From an uncultured Bacteroidales bacterium (lineage in GTDB: Bacteria > Bacteroidota > Bacteroidia > Bacteroidales > UBA932): 38,681 nucleotides of DNA. Within the stretch, counting starts at the first letter, position 1. Each line of letters begins with the position of its first letter. Both the position numbers and the translations under genes were made by a program. Of the stretch, positions 27,988 to 35,761 are shown in pieces. Under the pieces are notes generated by a model, which saw nothing but the letters and a program-made list of their open reading frames with translations, ran no database searches and was not told the DNA's origin. The stretch is taken from contig CALUTW010000018.1 of NCBI GenBank assembly GCA_944323805.1, forward strand, positions 1 through 38,681, written 5' to 3'.

Positions 27988-30264
27988 CTATTCATATATC
28001 AGTTCAACATCATCCACTGTGAGGATACTTCCGATATGCCGGGAATCAAGATACCCGGACATGGCTCCAGAGCCCCCCTGTACTGCCTTTGTGGAAGGCG
28101 AATCACTGTCAGTGGACTTGAATACTATTGTAAACTTGCCACATGGAACAAACTCGCTGTACTCAATATCAATACGGCCTTGTATAAAACTGTCTACAGA
28201 CGAGGCTATACTCATGCTGCCATATCCTATGCGGTGCCCATCTTTCGCATACACTTCGGCATAAGGCGTTGTAGACTCATTGTTATATGAATAATATTTA
28301 TACCAGAAAGTTACAGCGGAAGGACGAGACCGGAACGGTTTGCCATAGTCGGCAGAGCCATTGCTGTATGTGCCGATATAAAGTTCGCCGGCAGTCCGGG
28401 ATGCAACAGATGAACTTCCGGATGTAGCCCAAGTATTCCCGGAGCCCCATCCGACAGTGGCAATCTCTGCCGCTGTACCGTTATGACCTTCCGTTGTAAG
28501 CGACTGCCCGTCATATGTCCTGAGATGAGATGATGCAGTATTTCCCCCCTCATCGGAAGTCGGCACGGTTCCTGACGCAGAACGGTAGTCCCAGGCAGAA
28601 CTTCCGCCCGGATTGGGCGTAGTCAAGTCATTCAGTGTGTCCCACCACCTGTCGCCTTCTTCAGATGACTTGTTCCAGAAATAAAATCCATAGATTGTAT
28701 TTTTAGCCCATAAGACACTCTGTCTGTACTTTTCAACTGAATAATTGTCTTCAAAACCTGCATTTCCGACCTGCGCTGCTGCCTCGGTCCTGAGAGTGAC
28801 AGGCTCGGAAGCATAGTTCTCATTGTAATTGTATATCGCCCTTACCTGATATTCCGTCTCCGGGACAAGTCCTTTGACATCGGAGAATACGGCCCCGGTA
28901 CCTTCCGAACCCGAAGGCGACACTGAAATCCAGTCCTCTGACCCTGCCGTCCGGTACTGGAATACAATCGCACCCGGATTGCCTTCATCCACACTGGCCG
29001 TCAGCCCCTTGAAGCTTCTTGCAAAGGCATTGCCTTCCGCCGGACTGAAACTGAGATTTCCAGGAGCCTTGTTCGCGACAGAAAAAGTCTGCGAACATGT
29101 CCTTTCAAGGGCATCTGTCACAGTCAGGGTAAACTCGGCAGAAAATTCATTCCCCGGCTCGAACATGAGCGCATCAGGCATCGCGGAGAAATCGACATTC
29201 GCAAAACGTGCTCCCTCGATTTCCCTCGGCCACCTTATGCCGACAGACCGCATGGCCTCGACGACTGCAGCATCCGGCGTCCCCGAAGTCAGGTCAATCT
29301 CATCCGGGACTCCTATGGCAGCCAGATAGTCCGACCTTATCCCGAGTATGCACTTTGCTATGCCGGCTTTGGCGACTATATCAGCCTGAGCCCACTCCGG
29401 CTCTGTAGCCTCTATAAACGTATAATTGTAGACCTGCGTCTCCTCGCCGGAAACGGCGAATCCGTTCATCGTGATTACAGGGGGATCCTTCGGGCCGGCT
29501 TCGGCCGGAATCATCTGTTCCTGCTCGATGACATTCATCTCGTCATCGATTTGCACGGTAACGACCTTCAGCGATCCGGTGCCGCTGTCAATCTCCACAT
29601 TGAATGTAATGAAGTCATTCGGCTGACAGGCTACCGGAGCCGCAGGAAAGTATTTCCATTCCCCCTCGACAATTGCATAGAACTCATATCCGAGCTCTCC
29701 GGCAGGAAAATATGCCGCCCGAGTCTCATCCTTCTCGAACTTGAGATGCCTTGATGCGGAACCGTCCAGCCTTACCCTCGAATGATACTGCGAATACTGC
29801 TCCTTGAGCTGAGGACCATAATTCACGGCAACCTTGACCTTGGCCATCCTTGCGACTGCCGATATCTCTTCCACTGTCTGCCCATGCACGGTAAAAGGCT
29901 CGTCTGCCGCAAACCACCGGGCATCAAACCCGATACCGGTCGAATCCCCATGCTGGGCAAGAAGCCTGTATTCCCCCGCATTGAGAGCTATCCGTCTGCC
30001 TACGGTATTCGCATAGGTATCGCGGTAAAGCCGTATCCCGTTGGAATTATAGATCTCCACCTCGAACCCGTCCAGGTCAGGAAGCTCTTCAGCCTCATCA
30101 GCTGACGTGGACGATTTCAGGCCCGGCACTGCATTCGTCTCCCCGGTGGAAGACAATGATATCATGACTTCCCCCTGTACGCCTCCATCCGGAGACAAGA
30201 CTTCATCTGTACATGCGGAGAACAAGACAGCCAGCCCGGCCAAAATAAATCCTGTTCGTCTCAT
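27988..30264 (-). CDS. DUF4493-PCMD-type lipoprotein (locus gene 1)
   Basis: A 758-residue lipoprotein and the first gene of the locus. The signal peptide ends FSAC (C18), followed by T-D-E, fitting the acidic surface-export signal. DUF4493 is about 28-255 (GEVMISLSSTGE ... LNAGEYRLLAQHGDS ... ARMAKVKVAVNY). An Ig-like module follows (about 275-405, to FTLTVTDALERTCSQTFSVA). An FN3-like unit (about 408-500) has FQYRTAGSEDWISV and LVPETEYQVRAIY. The C-terminal domain (about 505-758) is a diverged PCMD: RWWDTLNDLT, RTAGELYIGTY, DYGKPFRSRPSAV and a terminal SILTVDDVELIYE align with genes 3 and 5. It carries an Asn/Ser/Gly-rich insertion near 540-610. It is preceded by the locus promoter. Confidence 0.9.
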   Translation of the reverse strand: MRRTGFILAGLAVLFSACTDEVLSPDGGVQGEVMISLSSTGETNAVPGLKSSTSADEAEELPDLDGFEVEIYNSNGIRLYRDTYANTVGRRIALNAGEYRLLAQHGDSTGIGFDARWFAADEPFTVHGQTVEEISAVARMAKVKVAVNYGPQLKEQYSQYHSRVRLDGSASRHLKFEKDETRAAYFPAGELGYEFYAIVEGEWKYFPAAPVACQPNDFITFNVEIDSGTGSLKVVTVQIDDEMNVIEQEQMIPAEAGPKDPPVITMNGFAVSGEETQVYNYTFIEATEPEWAQADIVAKAGIAKCILGIRSDYLAAIGVPDEIDLTSGTPDAAVVEAMRSVGIRWPREIEGARFANVDFSAMPDALMFEPGNEFSAEFTLTVTDALERTCSQTFSVANKAPGNLSFSPAEGNAFARSFKGLTASVDEGNPGAIVFQYRTAGSEDWISVSPSGSEGTGAVFSDVKGLVPETEYQVRAIYNYNENYASEPVTLRTEAAAQVGNAGFEDNYSVEKYRQSVLWAKNTIYGFYFWNKSSEEGDRWWDTLNDLTTPNPGGSSAWDYRSASGTVPTSDEGGNTASSHLRTYDGQSLTTEGHNGTAAEIATVGWGSGNTWATSGSSSVASRTAGELYIGTYSNGSADYGKPFRSRPSAVTFWYKYYSYNNESTTPYAEVYAKDGHRIGYGSMSIASSVDSFIQGRIDIEYSEFVPCGKFTIVFKSTDSDSPSTKAVQGGSGAMSGYLDSRHIGSILTVDDVELIYE

Positions 30265-30304
30265 CTATGGTTAAGAAATTAATACACGCTAAGTTTCCAA
30301 GCCG

Positions 30305-30334
30305 CAAATTTACATATTTTCCTCAAGATTCCAA
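30305..30334 (-). promoter_or_regulatory. Promoter of DUF4493/PCMD locus
   Basis: On the minus strand TTG (30332-30334), exactly 19 nt and TAAATTTG (30305-30312) match the Bacteroidota consensus TTG-N19-TAnnTTTG. The predicted start near 30298 gives a leader of about 33 nt before the ATG of gene 1. Confidence 0.8.
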
Positions 30335-30338
30335 TCTT
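30325..30338. promoter_or_regulatory. Inverted repeat over the -33 element
   Basis: AAGATT and AATCTT form a perfect 6-bp dyad with a 2-nt centre. It covers the -33 TTG of the DUF4493/PCMD promoter and could be an operator or activator site. Confidence 0.45.
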
Positions 30339-30418
30339 CATGGCACATAACTGAATCTGCGGACGCACAAAAAGCCGTCAACAATAAGCCCGGGGTGGCT
30401 TTTGGAATTAATTTTTCG

Positions 30419-30426
30419 TATCTTTG
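30419..30426 (+). promoter_or_regulatory. -7 box for parE
   Basis: TATCTTTG matches TAnnTTTG. A TTTG at 30401-30404 is only 14 nt upstream, shorter than usual. The predicted leader to ATG 30449 is about 16 nt. Confidence 0.6.
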
Positions 30427-30448
30427 CAAAGATTTGCGCTTTAAAGAT

Positions 30449-32353
30449 ATGGCTGACACACCTACCAATTATACGGACGAAAACATCAAGACCCTTAAAT
30501 GGAACGAGCATATCCGGAAAAGGGCCGGCATGTACATAGGCAGGCTGGGGAACGGAGACAATCCCGGAGACGGTATCTATGTGCTTCTCAAGGAAGTGAT
30601 TGACAACTCAATAGATGAGTTCGCAATGGGTTTCGGCAAGACAATCGACATATCCATTGACGGGAAGGACGTTACCGTAAGGGACTTCGGAAGGGGAATT
30701 CCCCTGAATTCAGTGGTCGATGTGACAAGCAAGCTCAATACCGGGGGCAAATTCGACGACAGCGCCTTCAAGAAATCCGTCGGGCTGAACGGTGTCGGCA
30801 CAAAGGCGGTCAATGCGCTTTCATCGTCATTCTATGTGGAGTCTTTCAGGGACGGGGAAAGCTCCTACGCACTGTTCAGCCGCGGAGAGCTGGAGGATTC
30901 CGGCAAAAGGGACACCAAAGAGAAGAACGGCACCCTTGTAAGGTTCACACCTGACGAGGAGATGTTCGGAGACTTCACATACAACCTGGAATACGTAGTA
31001 TCGATGGTCAAGAATTACGCCTATCTCAAGAAAGGCCTCTCCCTGACCCTCAACGGCACACAGTACATATCCAGGAACGGACTTCTCGACCTGATAAACG
31101 ACAATATCTCGGAGCAGCCGCTCTACCCTCCTATCCATCTGGAAGGGAACGATATAGAGATTGTCCTTACCCACGGCAACAGCTACGGGGAGAACATCCT
31201 GTCATTTGTGAACGGCCAGAACACCAGGGACGGCGGGACACACCTGGCCGCATTCAGGGAAGCCGTCGCCAAGACAATCAAGGAATTCTTCAAGAAAGAC
31301 TACAGCCCCGAGGATGTAAGGCAGGGCATTGTGGGCGCAATAAGCATACAGATACAGGAGCCGCATTTCGAGTCCCAGACAAAGATCAAGCTCGGCTCGA
31401 CATACATGTGGGAAAAGACCGTCAAGAATCCTGACGGCACCATCTCCACAGACAGGGGGCCGACCATAAGGTCTTTCGTAAATGACTTCATCAAGACCAA
31501 CCTCGACAATTATCTGCATATCCACAAGGAGGCGGCCTCGGCAATACAGGAAAAGGTCATCGCCTCCGAGCAGGAGAGGAAGGAGATATCAGGCATACAA
31601 AAGAAGACAAAGGAACGCGCCAAGCGCGCAAGCATCTTCAACAAGAAGCTGAGGGACTGCCGCATCCACTATAATGACAGGCTTCCGGCAAGCAGACAGC
31701 ATGAAGCCGAAGACACCAGCATTTTCATCACTGAGGGAAACTCCGCAAGCGGTACCATCACAAAGGTAAGGAACGCCAATACACAGGCCGTATTCAGCCT
31801 CAGGGGCAAACCGATAAACTGCTACAAGGAAAGCCGCAAGCATGTTGCGGAAAACGAGGAACTGAACCTGCTCATAGCGGCCCTCGGGGTAGATGAGGAC
31901 ATGGACAACCTCAGGTACAACAACATCATCATCGCAACGGATGCCGATGACGACGGGATGCACATCAGGATGCTTGTAGTGACATTCTTCCTTAAATATT
32001 ATCCCGACCTCATAAGAAGAGGGCACGTATACATACTGCAGACCCCTCTTTTCAGGGTCAAGAACAAGAAGGAGACCCGCTACTGCTACAGCCGGAAGGA
32101 AAAGGACTCTGCAGTACGGGCACTGAAATCGGGGACCCAGATAACAAGGTTCAAGGGACTCGGGGAAATATCTCCCGAGGAATTCAAGGATTTCATCGGC
32201 AAGGACATGCGTCTTGACCTTGTAAACCTCAATGATGAAGAGTCCATAGCCGAAATAATGGAATTCTACATGGGGGACAACACTCCCGACAGACAGGACT
32301 TCATCAGGGGGAACCTGCGTTCAGAAGAAGAACTTGAAGACATAAACATCTGA
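30449..32353 (+). CDS. parE: DNA topoisomerase IV subunit B
   Basis: A 634-residue type IIA topoisomerase ATPase subunit that decatenates chromosomes together with ParC. I start at ATG 30449 (MADTPTNY), just after the promoter box; the frame's earlier ATG would place the promoter inside the gene. GHKL-ATPase motifs are EVIDNS (E49-N53), DFGRGIP (D79) and GLNGVGTKAV (112-121). The Toprim domain shows EGNSASG (E429) and DADDDG (D498-D502). The EGNSASG form and the sequence NTQAVFSLRGKPINCY are typical of Bacteroidota ParE rather than GyrB, which also has a larger insert. parC is not adjacent here. A PlsC-type acyltransferase follows after 16 nt. Confidence 0.92.
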   Translation: MADTPTNYTDENIKTLKWNEHIRKRAGMYIGRLGNGDNPGDGIYVLLKEVIDNSIDEFAMGFGKTIDISIDGKDVTVRDFGRGIPLNSVVDVTSKLNTGGKFDDSAFKKSVGLNGVGTKAVNALSSSFYVESFRDGESSYALFSRGELEDSGKRDTKEKNGTLVRFTPDEEMFGDFTYNLEYVVSMVKNYAYLKKGLSLTLNGTQYISRNGLLDLINDNISEQPLYPPIHLEGNDIEIVLTHGNSYGENILSFVNGQNTRDGGTHLAAFREAVAKTIKEFFKKDYSPEDVRQGIVGAISIQIQEPHFESQTKIKLGSTYMWEKTVKNPDGTISTDRGPTIRSFVNDFIKTNLDNYLHIHKEAASAIQEKVIASEQERKEISGIQKKTKERAKRASIFNKKLRDCRIHYNDRLPASRQHEAEDTSIFITEGNSASGTITKVRNANTQAVFSLRGKPINCYKESRKHVAENEELNLLIAALGVDEDMDNLRYNNIIIATDADDDGMHIRMLVVTFFLKYYPDLIRRGHVYILQTPLFRVKNKKETRYCYSRKEKDSAVRALKSGTQITRFKGLGEISPEEFKDFIGKDMRLDLVNLNDEESIAEIMEFYMGDNTPDRQDFIRGNLRSEEELEDINI

Positions 32354-32369
32354 TACAAAACATAATACA

Positions 32370-32921
32370 ATGTGGAGAAAATTCTGCGGATTCTTGCTCA
32401 GAGCCATGGGATGGACGGCGGTAGAGCCTCCTGTGCCTGAAGACAAATGCGTTATCCTCGGTGTTCCGCACACCTCCGGCTGGGATTTCGTGATATCCTA
32501 CCTGTATTATACATCGGTAGGAGGCAAAGCCTATGTAATGATAGCAAAGGAATTCTTCTGGTGGCCGCTCGGACCGATATTGAAAGCCCTCGGTGCGATA
32601 CCTGTGGACAGGAAAAATGCAACCGCCCTTGTCCTGAGTGTCATCCATGAAATGAACAAGAGGAAGAGGCTTCATCTGGCAATCGCTCCGGAAGGGACAA
32701 GGAAAGCCGTGAAAAGATGGAAGACCGGCTTCCACACCATAGCTAAGGAAGTGGGATGCCCGGTATATCTTGGATATTTCGACTGGAAGACAAAACGCGT
32801 AGGCCGAGGAGAGAAATTCGATCTTACCGATGATGCCAGGGCTGACATGCAGCGCATACAGGAAATCTACGAGACGAAACATCTTGTAGGGAAACATCCT
32901 GAAGGCTACGTTACCCATTAG
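32370..32921 (+). CDS. PlsC-type 1-acyl-glycerol-phosphate acyltransferase
   Basis: A 183-residue acyltransferase of the PlsC superfamily, which acylates lysophosphatidic acid or a related lipid acceptor at the inner membrane. The catalytic HX4D motif is H34-TSGW-D39, motif II is GAIPVDR (75-81) and motif III is PEGTRK (107-112). It is shorter than classical PlsC (about 240) and lacks an obvious N-terminal membrane helix, matching a small soluble/peripheral subgroup common in Bacteroidota. It lies 16 nt after parE and probably shares its transcript. The lipid substrate is not proven by the sequence. Confidence 0.88.
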   Translation: MWRKFCGFLLRAMGWTAVEPPVPEDKCVILGVPHTSGWDFVISYLYYTSVGGKAYVMIAKEFFWWPLGPILKALGAIPVDRKNATALVLSVIHEMNKRKRLHLAIAPEGTRKAVKRWKTGFHTIAKEVGCPVYLGYFDWKTKRVGRGEKFDLTDDARADMQRIQEIYETKHLVGKHPEGYVTH

Positions 32922-32955
32922 GAGGACAGCCCACTGACAAACAGATGAAAAAGAA

Positions 32956-32985
32956 GAAGCCGGCCAGGATAACCCAGCCGGCTTC
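32956..32985. terminator. Bidirectional terminator between acyltransferase gene and rplI
   Basis: A 9-bp stem, GAAGCCGGC (32956-32964) with GCCGGCTTC (32977-32985). The plus strand continues GATTTATTT and the minus strand TTCTTTTTC, so it can serve both convergent units. Confidence 0.8.
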
Positions 32986-33004
32986 GATTTATTTCTGCTG
33001 ACAA

Positions 33005-33451
33005 TTATTCAGCTACAACCTCGAACTTGAATGTTCCCTTGATATCCTTGTAGCACTTTACTGATGCCTCGTAAGTGCCGGTCTCCTTTACAGAGTCGGA
33101 AAGGATCTCGATGTCCTTCTTGTCAACCTCAAGACCTGCTGCCACAAGTGCGTCTGCAAGCTGTGCCGTAGTAACGGAACCATAGATCTTTCCTGTCTCG
33201 CTTACCTTTGCGGAAACCTTTACAAGTGTCTCTGCAAGCTTTGCTGCAAGAGCTTCGGCATCTGCACGGAACTTGGCTTCCTTGTGGGCGCGCTGACGGA
33301 TGTTCTCAGCAAGCACTTTCTTTGCCGATTCCGTAGCAAGGATTGCATATCCCTGAGGAATCAGATAATTGAGGGCATAACCTGACTTTACAGTCACGAT
33401 ATCATCTGCATTGCCGAGCTTGGCAACATCTTTCTTAAGAATAATCTCCAT
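33005..33451 (-). CDS. rplI: 50S ribosomal protein bL9
   Basis: A 148-residue L9. The N-terminal RNA-binding domain is clear: MEIILKKDVAKLGNADDIVT, then VKSGYALNYLIPQGYA. A long connecting helix (about 45-80) leads to the C-terminal domain with IYGSVTTAQLADAL. Length is standard. It is the last gene of rpsF-rpsR-rplI, 12 nt after rpsR. A strong AAGGAGGA at 33458-33465 overlaps the rpsR stop and stands 7 nt from the ATG. Confidence 0.98.
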   Translation of the reverse strand: MEIILKKDVAKLGNADDIVTVKSGYALNYLIPQGYAILATESAKKVLAENIRQRAHKEAKFRADAEALAAKLAETLVKVSAKVSETGKIYGSVTTAQLADALVAAGLEVDKKDIEILSDSVKETGTYEASVKCYKDIKGTFKFEVVAE

Positions 33452-33457
33452 GTTGTG

Positions 33458-33465
33458 TCCTCCTT
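33458..33465 (-). promoter_or_regulatory. Strong Shine-Dalgarno of rplI
   Basis: AAGGAGGA on the minus strand with AGGAGG 7 nt before the rplI ATG. Strong sites are uncommon in Bacteroidota, where the anti-Shine-Dalgarno is usually masked. Confidence 0.8.
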
Positions 33466-33730
33466 ATTTCAAAAGATCGGTTACGTATGGAAGAAGTGCA
33501 AGATGTCTTGCCCTCTTCACTGCCTGAGCGACTTTCCTCTGGAATTTGAGTGATGTTCCCGTAAGACGGCGAGGAAGGATCTTTCCCTGCTCGTTCAGGA
33601 ATTTCTTGAGGAACTCTGCATCCTTATAATCCACATACTTGATGCCGGCCTTCTTGAAGCGGCAATATTTCTTTCTCTTTACCTCTACTGTAGGCGGGTT
33701 GAGATAACGGATTTCATTATTCTGTGCCAT
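33464..33730 (-). CDS. rpsR: 30S ribosomal protein bS18
   Basis: An 88-residue S18. Recognisable parts are [40 protein letters not shown] and the closing [14 protein letters not shown], all standard for the family. It lies 2 nt after rpsF. The ribosome binding site AAGGAGGA is encoded by the last K-K-E-E codons region of rpsF. S18 binds with S6 at the 30S platform. In Bacteroidia S6, S18 and S21 are reported to mask the anti-Shine-Dalgarno, which makes this strong site notable. Confidence 0.98.
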   Translation of the reverse strand: MAQNNEIRYLNPPTVEVKRKKYCRFKKAGIKYVDYKDAEFLKKFLNEQGKILPRRLTGTSLKFQRKVAQAVKRARHLALLPYVTDLLK

Positions 33731-33732
33731 GA

Positions 33733-34080
33733 TTATTCCTCCTTTTTAGCCTGTTTGTTAGCTCTCCTCTTCTCTGCATATGCAACTGCATGCTTGTCCA
33801 TAGCGAAAGTAAGGAACCTGATAATCCTCTCATCCCTGCGGTACTGGGTCTCGAGCAGGTCGATAAACTGTGAATCAGCCTTGAACTCGATGAGATAATA
33901 GAATCCTGATGTCTTCTTCTGGATCGGATACGCAAGCTGCTTCAGCCCCCAATCCTCTTCGTACACGACTTCACCGCCATTTTCCTTGATGAAGCCCACG
34001 TACTTGGCAACCGCTTCCTTCATCTGAGCCTCAGACAAAACGGGAGTTGCAATGAAAACGGTCTCGTACTGTTTGATCAT
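33733..34080 (-). CDS. rpsF: 30S ribosomal protein bS6
   Basis: A 115-residue S6, first gene of the operon. [20 protein letters not shown] opens the ferredoxin-like fold, and [12 protein letters not shown] and [11 protein letters not shown] are conserved strands and helix. The acidic/lysine tail ends QAKKEE. The start lacks any Shine-Dalgarno sequence (A-rich ACAAACAAA before ATG), in contrast to rpsR and rplI. A consensus promoter and a leader hairpin precede it. Confidence 0.98.
   Translation of the reverse strand: MIKQYETVFIATPVLSEAQMKEAVAKYVGFIKENGGEVVYEEDWGLKQLAYPIQKKTSGFYYLIEFKADSQFIDLLETQYRRDERIIRFLTFAMDKHAVAYAEKRRANKQAKKEE
33737..33744 (-). promoter_or_regulatory. Strong Shine-Dalgarno of rpsR
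   Basis: AAGGAGGA on the minus strand with AGGAGG 7 nt before the rpsR ATG. It lies within the last codons of rpsF. Confidence 0.85.
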
Positions 34081-34112
34081 TTTGTTTGTAATTAACTGTT
34101 AGTAAATAAAAT

Positions 34113-34147
34113 GCCCATCCGGGGACGATGATTTTCCACGAATGGGC
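34113..34147 (-). promoter_or_regulatory. Leader hairpin of rpsF, candidate S6:S18 site
   Basis: On the minus strand GCCCATTCG plus GGA pairs with TCC plus CGGATGGGC through 12 pairs, including one wobble, and a single T-C mismatch, with a 9-nt loop. It lies immediately downstream of the -7 box and about 33 nt before rpsF. Leaders of rpsF operons in many phyla carry a structure bound by S6:S18 that includes a CCG element; a CCG is present in the 3' arm here. Identity as that motif is an inference. Confidence 0.55.
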
Positions 34148-34149
34148 TG

Positions 34150-34180
34150 CAAAGATAGGAATTAATTATCCAAAATCCAA
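34150..34180 (-). promoter_or_regulatory. Promoter of rpsF-rpsR-rplI
   Basis: On the minus strand TTG (34178-34180), 20 nt and TATCTTTG (34150-34157) fit the Bacteroidota -33/-7 promoter well. Confidence 0.78.
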
Positions 34181-34237
34181 TATATTTTCCCGGCAGCACA
34201 GTAAAATTTCAGGATTTACGGCCTGACGGGCAAGACT

Positions 34238-34262
34238 CCGTGAACATGTTGCTATTTCACGG
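34238..34262 (-). other. Hairpin spanning the pepD stop codon
   Basis: CCGTGAA and TTCACGG (7 bp) flank an 11-nt loop that contains the pepD stop codon. No T-run follows, so it is at best a weak terminator; a GTAAA/TTTAC stem lies further downstream. Confidence 0.35.
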
Positions 34263-35709
34263 GGATCTCCTCCAGGACCTTTACTATGAAGTCCCACCAC
34301 TTCTTTACGGAAGGGATATTGACTCTCTCGTCAGGAGAGTGAGGGCTGAGAATTGTCGGCCCGCATGACACCATATCCCAGGCCGGGTAGGTGCCTCCGA
34401 GGATTCCGCACTCAAGTCCGGCATGGATGGCCATGACTGCCGGCTCGGTTCCATAGAGGGCCTTATATACCTTCTTCATGGCATGGAGAATCGGCGAATC
34501 ATTGTTCGGCGCCCATCCGGAATATCCGCCTGTAAATTCTACGGCGGCACCGGCAAGTTCGAATACGGACCGGAATTCTTCGGCCAAGGCGGCCTTTTCG
34601 CTGTCGACCGAGCTTCTCATAAGTGTCTTGACCTGGAACATGCCGTCCGAGGCCGATACGATAGCAACATTATTGGACGTCTCGACAAGTCCCGGTACGG
34701 CATCACTCATCCTCCATACACCGTCCGGACATGCATTGACCGCACGGAACATTGCAAGTGCCACATCCTCGCCAATATAGCGTTCCGGAGAAGATGCAAG
34801 CTGCGACATCCCGACAACGGCACCCGGGTCGGCGGCGGCATATTCATGGCTGATTTCCTTCTGTACACATGCGACAGCCTCCTCAACAGCGCCTGCAGCA
34901 GAAGCAGGGACAAGCACATCCGCATAAGCCTCTCTCGGGATTGCATTCCTCATATTGCCGCCTTCGACAGATACAAGCTTTACCCCGAAGTCCCTCAGAA
35001 GCGGCACAAGTACCCTGGCAAGCACCTTGTTGGCATTTGCCCGGTACAGGATGATGTCCATGCCGGAATGCCCGCCTTTAAGCCCCTTCACTGATATCCT
35101 GTACGGCATGTAGCCGGCCGGGGCAGGCTTCATGTCATATCTGCATACTGCAGTCGCATCCACACCGCCAGCACAACCCACATAGAGCTCGCCTTCAGTC
35201 TCGGAATCCAGATTGATGAGGATGTCACCCTGCAGGACTCCCGGTTTAAGGGCATTCGCCCCGGTCATGCCGGTCTCCTCGTCGACAGTCACAAGCACCT
35301 CGACAGGTCCATGCCTGAGGTCCTTTGACTCAAGGACTGACAGGGCAACAGCCACTCCCATGCCGTTGTCTGCCCCGAGAGTCGTGCCGTCTGCACGGAC
35401 CCAGTCCCCGTCAATGACCGTAGTGATCGGATCCTTTTCGAAATCATGCACCTTGTCCGCATTCTTCTGCGGCACCATGTCGATATGTCCCTGGAGAATG
35501 ACACCTTTCCTGTCTTCCATTCCCGGAGTAGCAGGCTTCCTTATTATGATATTGCCGGTCTCATCCTTTATGGTCTCGAGTCCGAGGGATTTTCCGAACT
35601 GATACAGGTATTCGACAGCCTTGCCCTCTTTCTTCGACGGGCGCGGAATCTGTGTAAGGGCGTAGAAGTTCTTCCACACCAGTGATGGATTCAAATCTTT
35701 GATTGTCAT
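34252..35709 (-). CDS. pepD: Aminoacyl-histidine dipeptidase (Xaa-His dipeptidase)
   Basis: A 485-residue cytosolic M20-family dipeptidase that hydrolyses a broad range of dipeptides. Metal ligands and catalytic residues are visible: H75 and D77 in GHIDMVP, D114 in GADNGMG, the catalytic pair E144/E145 in DEETGMTGA, an aspartate in NLDSE, and the C-terminal histidine in IHAGLECGILGG. Length matches PepD (about 485). There is no signal peptide. It starts 52 nt after the DUF4831 gene on the same strand and may be co-transcribed. It fits functionally with the peptide transporter at 36929-38593. Confidence 0.95.
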   Translation of the reverse strand: MTIKDLNPSLVWKNFYALTQIPRPSKKEGKAVEYLYQFGKSLGLETIKDETGNIIIRKPATPGMEDRKGVILQGHIDMVPQKNADKVHDFEKDPITTVIDGDWVRADGTTLGADNGMGVAVALSVLESKDLRHGPVEVLVTVDEETGMTGANALKPGVLQGDILINLDSETEGELYVGCAGGVDATAVCRYDMKPAPAGYMPYRISVKGLKGGHSGMDIILYRANANKVLARVLVPLLRDFGVKLVSVEGGNMRNAIPREAYADVLVPASAAGAVEEAVACVQKEISHEYAAADPGAVVGMSQLASSPERYIGEDVALAMFRAVNACPDGVWRMSDAVPGLVETSNNVAIVSASDGMFQVKTLMRSSVDSEKAALAEEFRSVFELAGAAVEFTGGYSGWAPNNDSPILHAMKKVYKALYGTEPAVMAIHAGLECGILGGTYPAWDMVSCGPTILSPHSPDERVNIPSVKKWWDFIVKVLEEIPVK

Positions 35710-35761
35710 TATTATTTATTTTTAAGATAAAATTCATTAAATCCCGAGGTCCGGGCCCTCA

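Noticed and set aside
30395..30448. Earlier start for parE
   Set aside because: It would place the TATCTTTG promoter box inside the coding region; the family N-terminus begins near MADTPTNY.
35710..35761. Separate promoter or terminator between the DUF4831 gene and pepD
   Set aside because: Only 4-bp stems and no TAnnTTTG box can be found.
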